Positions 27,767 to 36,228 of a DNA stretch of 64,000 nt are shown one piece after another (within the stretch, counting starts at the first letter, position 1; each line of letters opens with the position of its first letter). Under the pieces are notes generated by a model. That model was not told the DNA's origin and did not search any database. It was given only the letters and a program-made list of their open reading frames with translations. Location: NCBI GenBank assembly GCA_963809795.1, contig CAWELN010000012.1, positions 1 to 64,000 on the forward strand, written 5' to 3'. The position numbers and the translations under genes are program-made. Source of the stretch: DASUAS01 sp963809795 (lineage in GTDB: Bacteria; Actinomycetota; Acidimicrobiia; IMCC26256; DASPTH01).

Positions 27767-28675
27767 TCAGGCGACCCGGGTGAAGTCGGCGTCGCTACCG
27801 GTGAGCGACTCACTCGAACGGCCGTCGATCGAGACCGGCACACTCCCGGAGATCGTGATCCGCTCGTGCTGCCGCGGGAGGTCACCGAAGTCGGCCACGC
27901 CGTAGTGCTGCGTGGTCCGGTTGTCCCAGAACGCCACGTCACCGGGCGACCACCGCCACCGGACGGTGTTCTCGGGCGACGTGATCGACTCCTGGAAGAT
28001 CGCGAGCAGGCGCTGCGCGTCGGCCGACGAGATCCCCTCGATCGCCCGCGCGAACGCGCCGAGCAGGAGGGCACGCTCGCCCGTCTCCGGGTGGATCTGC
28101 ACCACCGGGTGACGGGTTCGGAACACCGTCGACGCGAACCGCTCCCGGAACTCCTGCGCCGCGTCGGGATCGTTGCCGGCGGCGGCCGCGACGACGTAGT
28201 CGTAGTCGTTCGTGTGCACGGCCCACAGTGAGTCGGCCAGCGCCCGTAGCTCGGCGGGCAGGTCCTCGTACCCGGCGACGGTGTTGGCCCACAACGTGTC
28301 GCCGCCGTAGGGCGGGACCACGATCGCGCGCAGCACCGAACCGAGAGGCGGGTGCTCGACGAAGCTCACGTCGCTGTGCCAGCTGTTGGCCCGCGCGCCA
28401 CCCGGCGGGTACTGGATGTCCTGCACCTGTGGGTTGTGCTCGGGCCCCGGGATCGTGGGGTGGCCGTTCGTGACCGGTCCGAACCGCTCGCCGAACGCGA
28501 TCAGGCGCTCGGAGTCGAGGTCCTGACCGCGGAAGAACACGACCCGGTGCTCGAGCAGCGCGGTACGGATCTGCTCGACCGAGCCGTCGTCGAGGTCGGA
28601 GGAGAGGTCGACACCGGTGATCTCCGCACCGATCCGACCGGCGACAGGACGCACGTCGACATCGAGGTTGCTCAT
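27767..28675 (-). CDS. TauD/TfdA-family 2-oxoglutarate dioxygenase
   Basis: 302 residues from ATG 28675 with an AAAGGA ribosome-binding site. The Fe(II)-binding facial triad is visible: HxD in NSWHSDVSF and a distal His in NRTTQHYGVADF, followed by the 2-oxoglutarate-binding Arg (RQHERITI). The N-terminus ITGVDLSSDL and the segment HRVVFFRGQDLDSERLIAFGERFG are typical of taurine/alkyl-sulfate dioxygenases. The enzyme would oxidise the carbon next to sulfur and release sulfite or sulfate. It is the first main gene of the sulfonate operon. Taurine and alkyl-sulfate types cannot be told apart here. Confidence 0.85.
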   Translation of the reverse strand: MSNLDVDVRPVAGRIGAEITGVDLSSDLDDGSVEQIRTALLEHRVVFFRGQDLDSERLIAFGERFGPVTNGHPTIPGPEHNPQVQDIQYPPGGARANSWHSDVSFVEHPPLGSVLRAIVVPPYGGDTLWANTVAGYEDLPAELRALADSLWAVHTNDYDYVVAAAAGNDPDAAQEFRERFASTVFRTRHPVVQIHPETGERALLLGAFARAIEGISSADAQRLLAIFQESITSPENTVRWRWSPGDVAFWDNRTTQHYGVADFGDLPRQHERITISGSVPVSIDGRSSESLTGSDADFTRVA

Positions 28676-28802
28676 GACGATCCTTTCTCGCGACGCGACG
28701 AACACGCGCGCCGTCCAAGGTGGAAGCAGGGAAGACGCGCCGCGCGTCGCGCTCAGAACGCGACGACGGGCGCGGCGGTGAAGGTGGAGAAGACGAGGCC
28801 GC

Positions 28803-28898
28803 TCAGGAGCGCGAACAGAGCTCGTCGAACGACAGGCGCGAGAGCTCGCCCCAGGGATCGTTCATCGACGGCAGGGCACCGACGCCCGGCGAAGTCAT
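28803..28898 (-). CDS. Leaderless 31-residue upstream ORF of the sulfonate operon
   Basis: ATG 28898 lies seven bases after the -10 box, so the predicted transcript would begin at this start codon. The ORF (MTSPGVGALPSMNDPWGELS, then RLSFDELCSRS) ends at TGA 28803-28805, about 125 bases before the dioxygenase. It has one Cys close to its end. It may be a leader peptide, or the first part of a small membrane protein: another frame nearby reads ALFALLSGLVFSTFTAAPVVAF. No database family is recognised. Confidence 0.4.
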   Translation of the reverse strand: MTSPGVGALPSMNDPWGELSRLSFDELCSRS

Positions 28899-28905
28899 GT
28901 CGCCC

Positions 28906-28937
28906 AGGGTACCGCCAAAAGCTGACCTGTCAAGTCA
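28906..28937 (-). promoter_or_regulatory. Promoter and overlapping palindrome of the sulfonate operon
   Basis: On the minus strand a perfect -35 box TTGACA (28933-28928) and a -10 box TACCCT (28911-28906) are 16 bases apart. The near-perfect inverted repeat TGACCTGTCAAGTCA (28923-28937, one mismatch, 7-1-7) covers the -35 box, the position of a repressor operator. The regulator is not identified. Confidence 0.65.
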
Positions 28938-31503
28938 TATTTGTGAAGAAGCACCGGGCCGTCTCTGTCGCTCCCCAAGCCGTGATGTTTCGTCCGCCGA
29001 TCCCGACGCGAGACATGGCTGTTCGCTCACTCCGTTCGCAGCGCGCGCCCGGGGCGCGCGCAGCCCGCAGGCCGGGGATGACGCCGACGACGTTGGCGAG
29101 CACGATCACCGCGACCGCGACCGCGACCAGCGCGAGCGTCGACACCTCCGGCACCGAGATCGCGCCCAGGCGATCGGCGAGCACGCGCCAGGTCCAGCGC
29201 CCGATGATGACTCCCGCGGGGATGCCCAGCAGCACCGCGAAGGCGGCAATGGTGGTGCTCTGCCAGAGCACGGTCCTCGTGAGCTGGCTGGTGGTGCAGC
29301 CGAGCGAGCGCAGGATCGCGAGCTCGCGGCGGCGGCGCCGGATCGTGACCACGAGCGTGTTGGCCACCGCGGCGGCGAGGAGCACGGCGAGGAGCGAGGC
29401 GAGCAGCGTCGGGGTCGAGCGCAGGCGCTGAGCGCTCACGACACCGGCCGGGCGGTTGACCGCGCTCACGGTGAGCGGGAGCTGCGAAGGCATCTGCCGG
29501 GCGAAGGCGCGGGTGAGGGTCGCGGTCGAAGCTCCCGGCGCCCACCGGAAGACGTAGTCGATCTTCTGGAAGTCGGGGCTGAAGCGTTGCCAGCCGGCTC
29601 GGTCGAACAGCGCGCCGACACCGAGTCCGGCCTTGTCGGATCCGGGGTACGGCCCCAGGCCCGGCAACACCGCTTCACCGACCACCCGCACGGGGCGGTC
29701 TCGCCCGCGCTCCTGTTCGGCGAGCTCGACCGTCGCGCCGACGTGGGTGTGGAGCCGGGCCATCGTGGTGGCGCCCAGCGCCACCTCGTTGCGGGCGCGG
29801 GGTGGGCGACCGGCGGAGATCGTCGGCGCCACGCCGCGCAGGCTGCGCGCGTAGCCGATCGCGGGGATGGACACCGCGCCCGATCGCACCTCGCCGACCT
29901 CGAGGAGGGCGGAATCGGCGACCGATCCCGAGTGATCGGCCACGTGCACGAACGTCTTCTCGATGTTCGCCAGCGCGCTCGAGTCGAGGTCGTTGAACCC
30001 CGCGGGAGTGTTCAGGTTGTCGAGCTCGATCTGCGCGTCCCAACCCGTCCCGTACAGGCGCGGGGTGGCGAGCAGGTGATCGAGGCTGCCGGAGAACACG
30101 ACGACCGACGTGACGAGCGCGACCGCGGTAGCGGCGGCGACGAGCGTCGTGCGCACCGGGAAGCTGCTACGCCCGCCACCGCGTTCCAGCGCGAAGCGCA
30201 CGCCGAGCACCGAGGTGAGCGATCCACCGGCGGCGGCGACCGAATCGGCGAGCCGCGAGCGGACGTTCGCCGTCTCGGTGCCGGCCACGTGCGACGACCG
30301 CCACGCCGGTACGACGGCCAGGGCGGCGCCGACCACGACCACCGCCAGCGCCCCGAGGCCGAGCACGGCCCAGTCGACGGCGATGCCCGGGTGCACCTCG
30401 GCGACGCGCACCGCGCCGACCGGCCCCAACGGGGAAGCCGCCACTGCGATCGCGATGGCGATCAGCGCACCCACCGCGATCGCCACCAGCGCCTTCGCCA
30501 TCGAGACGGTCATCCGGTCGCGTCGGGTGCTGCCGATCGCGGCGAGGGTGGCGTTGTATGCGGCGTCGACCTGCATCCGCCGGGACAGCGACTGCGCGAC
30601 GACCACCAACCCGAAGAGCGCCGCCAACGCGGCGAACGCCTCGAGCGCCAGCACCTCGGGGTCGGTCGCGTTCTCGACTTCGGCGCCGACTGCCGACGCG
30701 CGCTGGAAGGCGATGGACTCGTTCGGTGCCAGCGCCGCGACTCTGGCGGTGAAGGTGTCCACGTCGACGCCCGGCTTCAGCTTGACCATGGCGCCCCAGT
30801 AGGGGCTCACGAGGTCGGGATGCGCGGCCCGAAATGCCGGCGTGAAGATGAAGGCGGCGGGCACGTAACCCGGGTTCACCACGACGCCGTCCTGGGTGAC
30901 ACCGATGCCGTCGATGCGCGCGGTCCCCTGCTGTGACGCCGGTGCGGCGCGCAGCGTTGCCGCCGCGGCTGCCTCCGATGTGGCGGATTGCAGCTGCTGC
31001 AGGAGTGCCGGCGCGAGGACGACGTAGTGGAACGTCTGCCCGACGTGGAGGTGCATGCTCCGGGCGAAGCTCTGCTCCACGAAGACGCCGTTGGGGTCGT
31101 CGGCGGCAGGCTGACGGCCGGCGGTGACGATCGGACGACCGATGCGGTAGGTCGCGCCCGCGTCGTCGACGAGGATCGGCGGGAGGTTGAAGGCGTCGGG
31201 GACCGAGCGCACGATCGACGGGTAGAGGATCATCCCGTCGATGCGGGCGATGCGCTCGATGCCGGGCACGCGACGCAACTCGGCCATCGTGAGCGCGCTC
31301 TCGCTGCCGTTGTTCGGGTTGACCATCACGTCCCACGCGTCGGTCGCACTGCGCATCCGCGAGAACGCCGTCGACGTCCGCCGGGCCGCGGCCAGGCTCG
31401 CGAGGCACGCGCCTCCGGCCAGGGCGACGAGCAGCGAGACGACGAGGAGCGAGCGCCAGTCCCGGCGCAGCTCGGCCCGCAGACGGAAGCCGACCGCGCT
31501 CAC
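28930..31503 (-). CDS. FtsX-like ABC transporter permease
   Basis: Up to 857 residues, MacB/FtsX architecture: an N-terminal helix (WRSLLVVSLLVALAGGACLAS), a large extracellular domain (VPGIERIARIDGM...), three membrane helices around residues 270-410, a second extracellular domain, and three C-terminal helices (LLASLLAVLLAAAVANTLVV... VLLGIPAGVIIGRW). The frame runs to 28930, but family members end with a pattern like ARPGRALRTE, which exists in the next frame ending at 29027. A base error near 29050 is therefore likely, and the true end is probably 29027. No ATPase gene is adjacent, although these permeases need one. Confidence 0.8.
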   Translation of the reverse strand: MSAVGFRLRAELRRDWRSLLVVSLLVALAGGACLASLAAARRTSTAFSRMRSATDAWDVMVNPNNGSESALTMAELRRVPGIERIARIDGMILYPSIVRSVPDAFNLPPILVDDAGATYRIGRPIVTAGRQPAADDPNGVFVEQSFARSMHLHVGQTFHYVVLAPALLQQLQSATSEAAAAATLRAAPASQQGTARIDGIGVTQDGVVVNPGYVPAAFIFTPAFRAAHPDLVSPYWGAMVKLKPGVDVDTFTARVAALAPNESIAFQRASAVGAEVENATDPEVLALEAFAALAALFGLVVVAQSLSRRMQVDAAYNATLAAIGSTRRDRMTVSMAKALVAIAVGALIAIAIAVAASPLGPVGAVRVAEVHPGIAVDWAVLGLGALAVVVVGAALAVVPAWRSSHVAGTETANVRSRLADSVAAAGGSLTSVLGVRFALERGGGRSSFPVRTTLVAAATAVALVTSVVVFSGSLDHLLATPRLYGTGWDAQIELDNLNTPAGFNDLDSSALANIEKTFVHVADHSGSVADSALLEVGEVRSGAVSIPAIGYARSLRGVAPTISAGRPPRARNEVALGATTMARLHTHVGATVELAEQERGRDRPVRVVGEAVLPGLGPYPGSDKAGLGVGALFDRAGWQRFSPDFQKIDYVFRWAPGASTATLTRAFARQMPSQLPLTVSAVNRPAGVVSAQRLRSTPTLLASLLAVLLAAAVANTLVVTIRRRRRELAILRSLGCTTSQLTRTVLWQSTTIAAFAVLLGIPAGVIIGRWTWRVLADRLGAISVPEVSTLALVAVAVAVIVLANVVGVIPGLRAARAPGARCERSERTAMSRVGIGGRNITAWGATETARCFFTNMT

Positions 31504-31678
31504 GAGCCACGGGCGCCGCGGGCCCGAACCTGCTCGTCGACCACCTGCCCAACCACCGACCCTGTCACTCCCCGCCCTCGGACCTGCCGCTCCACCCGAC
31601 GTGACAATTCACCTCGCGAACCGAGCGGGCGACAATGGTGCTACCCGAACGCCGGAAGTGGTGGTCACCCCCTCACGT

Positions 31679-31693
31679 CGAACTGTCAGTTCG
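31679..31693. promoter_or_regulatory. Perfect 7-1-7 inverted repeat at the TetR stop codon
   Basis: CGAACTG-T-CAGTTCG overlaps the stop codon of the TetR gene and lies about 175 bases upstream of the FtsX-like permease start. The one-base centre suits a dimeric regulator site better than a hairpin. A binding site controlling the permease is possible but unproven. Confidence 0.3.
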
Positions 31694-32360
31694 GACTGAT
31701 CACGAGTTGGTCGACGAGGGTCTCACTGAGCCATTGGGCGTATTGGGTGGCGTCCCACTGGAGTGCGGTGCGTTGGAGCAGGAAGACGTCGATGCTGCCG
31801 ATGGCCCACATGGTGTCTGCGCTCCGCTCGTAGGGCTGACGGAGCTGCGGCTCGGGAACCATGCGGATCATGGTCCCGAAGGTCTCGCGGCGCCGGCGAT
31901 GGGCCGCAACCAGATTGGCCGCGGCCTTCGGGTCGACGGCGGCCGCCTCGCGGTAGGCGATCCACACCGCGGCCAGCCGTTCCATCGTGGCCGCGATCAG
32001 GCTCGCGAGCATCTGCACTTGTCGTTCGGGGTCTGATTCCGCGGCGACGGCCAGGAACTCGGGCCGGTCGACCAGCATCACCTCTCGGTCGTCGCCCGCG
32101 ACCGCCAGATCCGTGACCAGGTGCAACAGGTCGGCCTTGCTCCGCCCCGCCGTGTACACCGATTGCAAGGCGACGCCCGCCTCGCGGGCGATGTCGGCCA
32201 TCGTGGTGGCGACGTAGCCGCGGGACAAGAAGAGCTCGCGTGCCGCTTCGACGACGCGCCGGCGGGTCGCCGAGCGTTCCTCGGCGGCCCGTTCGCGTCG
32301 CCGACGGGCGTCGTACGGGCGCTTTGCGCTCACCATGTCCCTTGACATTAGAGCATCCAT
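31686..32360 (-). CDS. TetR/AcrR family transcriptional regulator
   Basis: Up to 224 residues. The N-terminal helix-turn-helix domain reads RRRVVEAARELFLSRGYVATTMADIAREAGVALQSVYTAGRSKADLLH, typical of TetR repressors. The C-terminal ligand domain is helical and unassigned. Three in-frame starts exist (32360, 32348, 32336). A TATATT hexamer eight bases before ATG 32360 suggests a leaderless transcript from there. It is divergent from a cupin gene across 50 bases, the usual arrangement for local autoregulation. The effector is unknown. Confidence 0.82.
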   Translation of the reverse strand: MDALMSRDMVSAKRPYDARRRRERAAEERSATRRRVVEAARELFLSRGYVATTMADIAREAGVALQSVYTAGRSKADLLHLVTDLAVAGDDREVMLVDRPEFLAVAAESDPERQVQMLASLIAATMERLAAVWIAYREAAAVDPKAAANLVAAHRRRRETFGTMIRMVPEPQLRQPYERSADTMWAIGSIDVFLLQRTALQWDATQYAQWLSETLVDQLVISPN

Positions 32361-32410
32361 CTGCGCAGAATATAACTCTAGACTAAATCGCGGACCCGGG
32401 AGGTCATCTG
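32361..32410. promoter_or_regulatory. Divergent TetR/cupin promoter region
   Basis: An AT-rich island (AGAATATAACTCTAGACTAA) in very GC-rich surroundings. It contains the minus-strand -10 candidate TATATT (32374-32369) for the TetR gene. GGGAGG precedes the cupin ATG at 32411. A TCTAGA core is present, but no extended palindrome is clear. Confidence 0.45.
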
Positions 32411-32848
32411 ATGCTCACTGCGGGCGGAAGCACCATCAACCTCGGCGCCATCGAGATCCAGTTCCTCGTCGAGGCCCAGGACTCCGACGGGGCGGCGACC
32501 GTGTTCGAGTGCTCGGTCGCGGGCGGGGCGATGGTGCCCCCGGCCCACAGCCACGACGGGTTCGACGAGACCGTCTACGGGCTCGACGGCTCGCTCACGT
32601 TCACGATCGACGGCCGCACCCGCGAGATCGGTCCCGGCGACTCGGTCTGCATCCGACGCGGCCAGGTCCACCAGTTCGCCAACCCGGGAACGGTCGACGC
32701 GAAGTTCCTCTCGGTGGCCACCCCGGGCGTCTTCGGGCCCGACTACTTCACGCAGGTACGCGACGTGCTGACCGCCGCCGCCGGTGGCCCGCCCGACGTC
32801 GCCGCGCTCCTCGACGTGATGCGCCGCCACGGCCTCACCCCCGCCTGA
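32411..32848 (+). CDS. Cupin-domain protein (quercetin dioxygenase-like)
   Basis: 145 residues with a GGGAGG ribosome-binding site. Conserved cupin motif 1, HSHDGFDETVYGLDGSLTF, supplies the metal ligands His-His-Glu. Motif 2 follows as GPGDSVCIRRGQVHQFANPG with the fourth His. The C-terminal ~35 residues form a short helical tail. It may be a small metal-dependent oxygenase, isomerase or sensor. It diverges from the TetR gene, so TetR probably regulates it. No pathway link is visible. Confidence 0.78.
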   Translation: MLTAGGSTINLGAIEIQFLVEAQDSDGAATVFECSVAGGAMVPPAHSHDGFDETVYGLDGSLTFTIDGRTREIGPGDSVCIRRGQVHQFANPGTVDAKFLSVATPGVFGPDYFTQVRDVLTAAAGGPPDVAALLDVMRRHGLTPA

Positions 32849-32886
32849 CGACACGTTCGGGTGCTCGGCGCGGGAACGAACGGCGG

Positions 32887-33807
32887 TCAGCGACCGAGCA
32901 GGTAGACGCTCGTGAGCAGTTGGCTCCACTCGCGATCGCGGTACGGGTCCGATGGCTCTTCGATGAGATGCCCTCGACCGGCCAGGTCGGCGCGCAGCGT
33001 GTTCACGATGGTCGCCAGGTCGAGATCGTCCTCGTGATCGTCGTAGACCCGAGCTTCACGCCCGTCGCGGAACGTCAACGCCTTCCAGAGGATCGATACC
33101 CGCACGTCGCCCGCGGGCACCGCTTCCGGTGGCCCGTCGGGGTTCGTGATCTCCCAGTCACCTCGATCGGTCCACCTGATGGTCGAGTGCTGCGTCACCC
33201 GCACGCGCGTCGCGAACGACTGGTGGTCGCCGATCCTCCCGACCCGGTGCGGCATCAGATCGTTGTCACCGATCAGCGCGAGGTTGCCGAACGGGCCTCG
33301 GACACTCTCCGAGTCGTGCTCCGGCCCGCGAGGCCAGTACTCGTATTCGCCGTCGTCGCCGTCGTAGAACCACGTGATCGCTCCGGCGACACGCACCGAC
33401 CATCGTTGGAACAGGCCCGACGCACCCATGGCCACCAGCAGCCACACCGGGACCTCGCTCCGCTTGAGCCCCCGAAACGTCGGCGTGTCGACGTGGGGCG
33501 CTCCGGCAGCCATCGGTCCGTTGATGTTCGTGATGATCGTCACCGGTCGCACGACTGCCGCGCCGAACAGCCGTTGCGCCGCCTCGATGAACGGCTCGTG
33601 GTGGAGCAACGACATCGTGTCGTCGTCGACCGCCTGCCCATCGAGCGCCCAGTTCGACCGGAACCAGGGCGACACGTCCTCGCCCATCATCTCGCCGTAA
33701 CCGGCCAATGCCGCCATCAACGGATACGGCGAGTGCGTCTGGATCATCCGCCCGATCGCGTCACGATCCTCGAAGGCCGGCGAGACCACGATGGGTGCTG
33801 CGATCAT
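32887..33807 (-). CDS. Uncharacterised protein, possible 2-oxoglutarate/Fe(II) oxygenase fold
   Basis: 306 residues from ATG 33807, which has GGGGTGGGG just upstream. The frame stays open far upstream, but that part overlaps the P450 and looks non-coding. Visible elements are a GAPHVDTPTFRG stretch with an HxD pair, VAGAITWFYDGDDGEYEYWP, DNDLMPHRVGRIGDHQSF with a later His, and a C-terminal WSQLLTSVYLLGR. The HxD...H spacing hints at a facial-triad metal site, but I do not recognise the family with certainty. It lies 74 bases downstream of the P450 on the same strand, so it may act on the P450 substrate or product. Confidence 0.55.
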   Translation of the reverse strand: MIAAPIVVSPAFEDRDAIGRMIQTHSPYPLMAALAGYGEMMGEDVSPWFRSNWALDGQAVDDDTMSLLHHEPFIEAAQRLFGAAVVRPVTIITNINGPMAAGAPHVDTPTFRGLKRSEVPVWLLVAMGASGLFQRWSVRVAGAITWFYDGDDGEYEYWPRGPEHDSESVRGPFGNLALIGDNDLMPHRVGRIGDHQSFATRVRVTQHSTIRWTDRGDWEITNPDGPPEAVPAGDVRVSILWKALTFRDGREARVYDDHEDDLDLATIVNTLRADLAGRGHLIEEPSDPYRDREWSQLLTSVYLLGR

Positions 33808-33880
33808 CCCCACCCCGGCACTCTCCCAAGAACCGTCGACCACGTCAACGGAGATCCACCATCGGTCCCCCGGCGACGCG

Positions 33881-35044
33881 TCAGGCGGGGACGGCGAGCG
33901 GCATGCGCGTCGGGCCCTGCACGTTGCCCGAATGCATGTAGGTGACGCCGGACTCGTCGACCTCGTACTCGGGGAAGCGCGCCAGGAACTCCTCCAACGC
34001 AATGCGGCTCTCCAGCCGCGCGACCGCGGCACCGAGGCACACGTGCGCACCGTGGCCGAAGGCGAGGATGCGCGGATTCGGGCGGAAGATGTCGAAGTCG
34101 TCGGGACGTTCGAACTCGCGAGGATCCCGGTTTCCGGAGCCGAGCAGCAGCGCCACCTTGGCGTTCGCCGGGATCACCGTGCCGCGCACCTCGACGTCAC
34201 ACGTGGTGGTACGCGTCATGTACTGCGTGGGGCTGGTGAAGCGCAGCAGCTCCTCGACGGCCTGCGCCATGAGCTCCGGGTCACCGATGACGGCGCGCCG
34301 CTGGTCGGGATGACGACCGAGGAGCCGGACGCCGTTGGCGATGAGCTTCGACGTCGTCTCGTGACCGCCCGCGATGAGGAGCATGCACATCCCGATGACC
34401 TCGGCGTCGGTGAGGGGCTCCCCCATGACCTCCATGGTCACCAGCAGACTCAGGATGTCGTCGGTGGGTGCGGCACGACGGGCGGCGGCGTAGGCCGCCG
34501 CCAGCTGCACGAGCTTGCCCTCGGCCTCCCTGCTGTCGACGGTCTGGTCGATGCGGTCCTCGGGCCGCGTGAGGTAGTCGTCGGTCCACAGGCGCACGTG
34601 GTCGTGCTCGTCCTCGGGGATGCCGAGCATCACCGAGATCACGGTGGCCGGGAGCAGCGCGGAGAAGTCGGTGACCACGTCGAATTGCGGGCGGCCGCCG
34701 AGCCGCCCGACGAGTGCCGTGGCCCACGCGCGCACCGTCGGTTCGAGCTCGGCGATTCGCCGCGGGGTGAAGCGCCGCGCGATCACCTTGCGCATGTGGG
34801 TGTGGTCGGGCGGGTCCATGTGGATCATGGACTTGGACGCGCCCTGGCCGTCGTCTTCGAGCGCGACCCCTTTGCTCGAGGTGTAGGTCGCCGTGTCGTG
34901 CAGCGCGGCGAGCACGTCGTCGAAGCGCGACAGCGCCCAGAAGTCGAGGCGCTCGTTGTAGTAGACCGGCGCCTCGTCCCGCAGCCATTCGTAGGTGGGG
35001 TACGGATCGCGCTGGAACTGGTGGTCGAAGGGATTGAAGTCCAT
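33881..35044 (-). CDS. Cytochrome P450
   Basis: 387 residues, a full bacterial class I P450. Landmarks are the I-helix oxygen-binding motif LLIAGGHETTSK (about 222-230), the K-helix ExxR in EELLR, and the heme loop FGHGAHVCLGAAVARLE with Cys at about residue 336. The N-terminus (MDFNPFDHQFQRDPYPTYEWLR) is soluble, with no membrane anchor. A ferredoxin and reductase are needed, and none is adjacent. It sits at the end of the minus-strand array with acyl-CoA dehydrogenases and a FadD3-like ligase, so it probably hydroxylates a lipid, terpenoid or steroid-like substrate of that pathway. Substrate not predictable. Confidence 0.9.
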   Translation of the reverse strand: MDFNPFDHQFQRDPYPTYEWLRDEAPVYYNERLDFWALSRFDDVLAALHDTATYTSSKGVALEDDGQGASKSMIHMDPPDHTHMRKVIARRFTPRRIAELEPTVRAWATALVGRLGGRPQFDVVTDFSALLPATVISVMLGIPEDEHDHVRLWTDDYLTRPEDRIDQTVDSREAEGKLVQLAAAYAAARRAAPTDDILSLLVTMEVMGEPLTDAEVIGMCMLLIAGGHETTSKLIANGVRLLGRHPDQRRAVIGDPELMAQAVEELLRFTSPTQYMTRTTTCDVEVRGTVIPANAKVALLLGSGNRDPREFERPDDFDIFRPNPRILAFGHGAHVCLGAAVARLESRIALEEFLARFPEYEVDESGVTYMHSGNVQGPTRMPLAVPA

Positions 35045-35094
35045 TGTCTGCTCCGCTCGGTGGTCGGCTCCTGTGGTGGTCGGCGCCTGCTCGC

Positions 35095-36228
35095 TCAAGC
35101 AGTGGGCAGACCCAGGATCCGCGTCGCGATGATGTTCTTCTGGATCTGTGAGGTGCCGCCCATGACGCTCTGGGCCCGGCTGTAGAGGTACACCTTCAGC
35201 CAGGTGTCGTCGGCGTCGAGCACGGGTGAGGGCTCGCCGATCGCGAGCGCGGCGTGCCCGACGGCCTGCTCGACGGTGGTCATGAGCAGCTTGTCGATCG
35301 AGCCGTCGGGGCCGTGGGTGACACCGTCGAGCCGTTCGGAGAGCCGACGCCGCACGTGCAGGCGCAACATCTCCGACTCGACGTACGCGCGCCCGAGGGT
35401 CTCGACCTGATCCGGCCGGTACCGGTCGGGATGCGCGCGGACCGTGTGCTCGAGCTCCTTCACCAACTTGGTGTAGCGGGCCACGTACCCCAGCTCGCTT
35501 GGTTCGCGTTCGTGGCTCACCACCGTCATCGCCAGCGCCCACCCCTCACCCGGCCGGCCGATCATGTTGGCGGCCGGGACGCGCGCACCGTCGAAGAGCA
35601 CCTGGCCGAACTCGCTGGTGATCCCGTTGATCATCTTGAGCGGTCGTTGCTCGATCCCCGGTTGGTGCATCGGCACCGCGAACGCCGAGATCCCCTTGTG
35701 CTTCGGGGCCTCCGGGTCGGTCCGGGCCAGCAGCAGGCACCAGTCGGCGACGTCGGAGTAGCTGGTCCAGATCTTGTGCCCGTCGATGACGTACTCGTCA
35801 CCGTCGAGCACCGCCCGGGTCCGCAACGACGCGAGGTCCGAACCGGCGTCGGGTTCGCTGAACCCCTGGCACCAACGGTCCCGACCGCTGATCAACGCGG
35901 GCAGGAACCGGTCGCAGATCTCGTCGCTGCCGTGCCGGCTGATCCCCTGGATGAGATACCCGAGGCTCGGCTTCGGCGGCGCACCCGCGGCCGCGAGCTC
36001 CTCGTCGACGATCACCTCGTACACCGGCGACAGCCCCTGCCCGCCGTACTCCGCCGGCCAGGTCAGCGCGAAGAACCCCGCGTCGAACAGCGCGCAGTGC
36101 CACTCCGCCTGTCGCGCCCAGTACTCGTCATCGGTCGACGACGCGGGCAACCCCGGGTTGTGCTCCGCCAACCACGCGCGGATCCGCGCGCGGAACGCGG
36201 CTTCCTCGGGCGAGTCGTCAAAGTCCAC
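35095..36228 (-). CDS. Acyl-CoA dehydrogenase
   Basis: 377 residues from GTG 36228, overlapping the preceding subunit gene by 11 bases. N-terminal helices VDFDDSPEEAAFRARIRAWLAEH, then WPAEYGGQGLSPVYEVIVDEEL, the FAD-binding WCQGFSEPDAGSDLASL and GHKIWTSYSD, and the C-terminal QSVMGGTSQIQKNIIATRILGLP. It oxidises an acyl-CoA at the alpha-beta position. With the shorter partner upstream it fits the heteromeric dehydrogenases of actinobacterial steroid side-chain and terpenoid breakdown. Closest relative in the window: 2464-3598. Confidence 0.87.
   Translation of the reverse strand: MDFDDSPEEAAFRARIRAWLAEHNPGLPASSTDDEYWARQAEWHCALFDAGFFALTWPAEYGGQGLSPVYEVIVDEELAAAGAPPKPSLGYLIQGISRHGSDEICDRFLPALISGRDRWCQGFSEPDAGSDLASLRTRAVLDGDEYVIDGHKIWTSYSDVADWCLLLARTDPEAPKHKGISAFAVPMHQPGIEQRPLKMINGITSEFGQVLFDGARVPAANMIGRPGEGWALAMTVVSHEREPSELGYVARYTKLVKELEHTVRAHPDRYRPDQVETLGRAYVESEMLRLHVRRRLSERLDGVTHGPDGSIDKLLMTTVEQAVGHAALAIGEPSPVLDADDTWLKVYLYSRAQSVMGGTSQIQKNIIATRILGLPTA

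Noticed and set aside
28720..30936. 738-residue plus-strand open frame
   Set aside because: It is antisense to the FtsX-like permease, composed mainly of R/A/G/D runs with no domain; a GC-rich shadow frame.
33881..35542. Longer P450 with an N-terminal extension up to 35542
   Set aside because: The extension overlaps the acyl-CoA dehydrogenase on the same strand and lacks P450-like sequence; ATG 35044 matches family N-termini.
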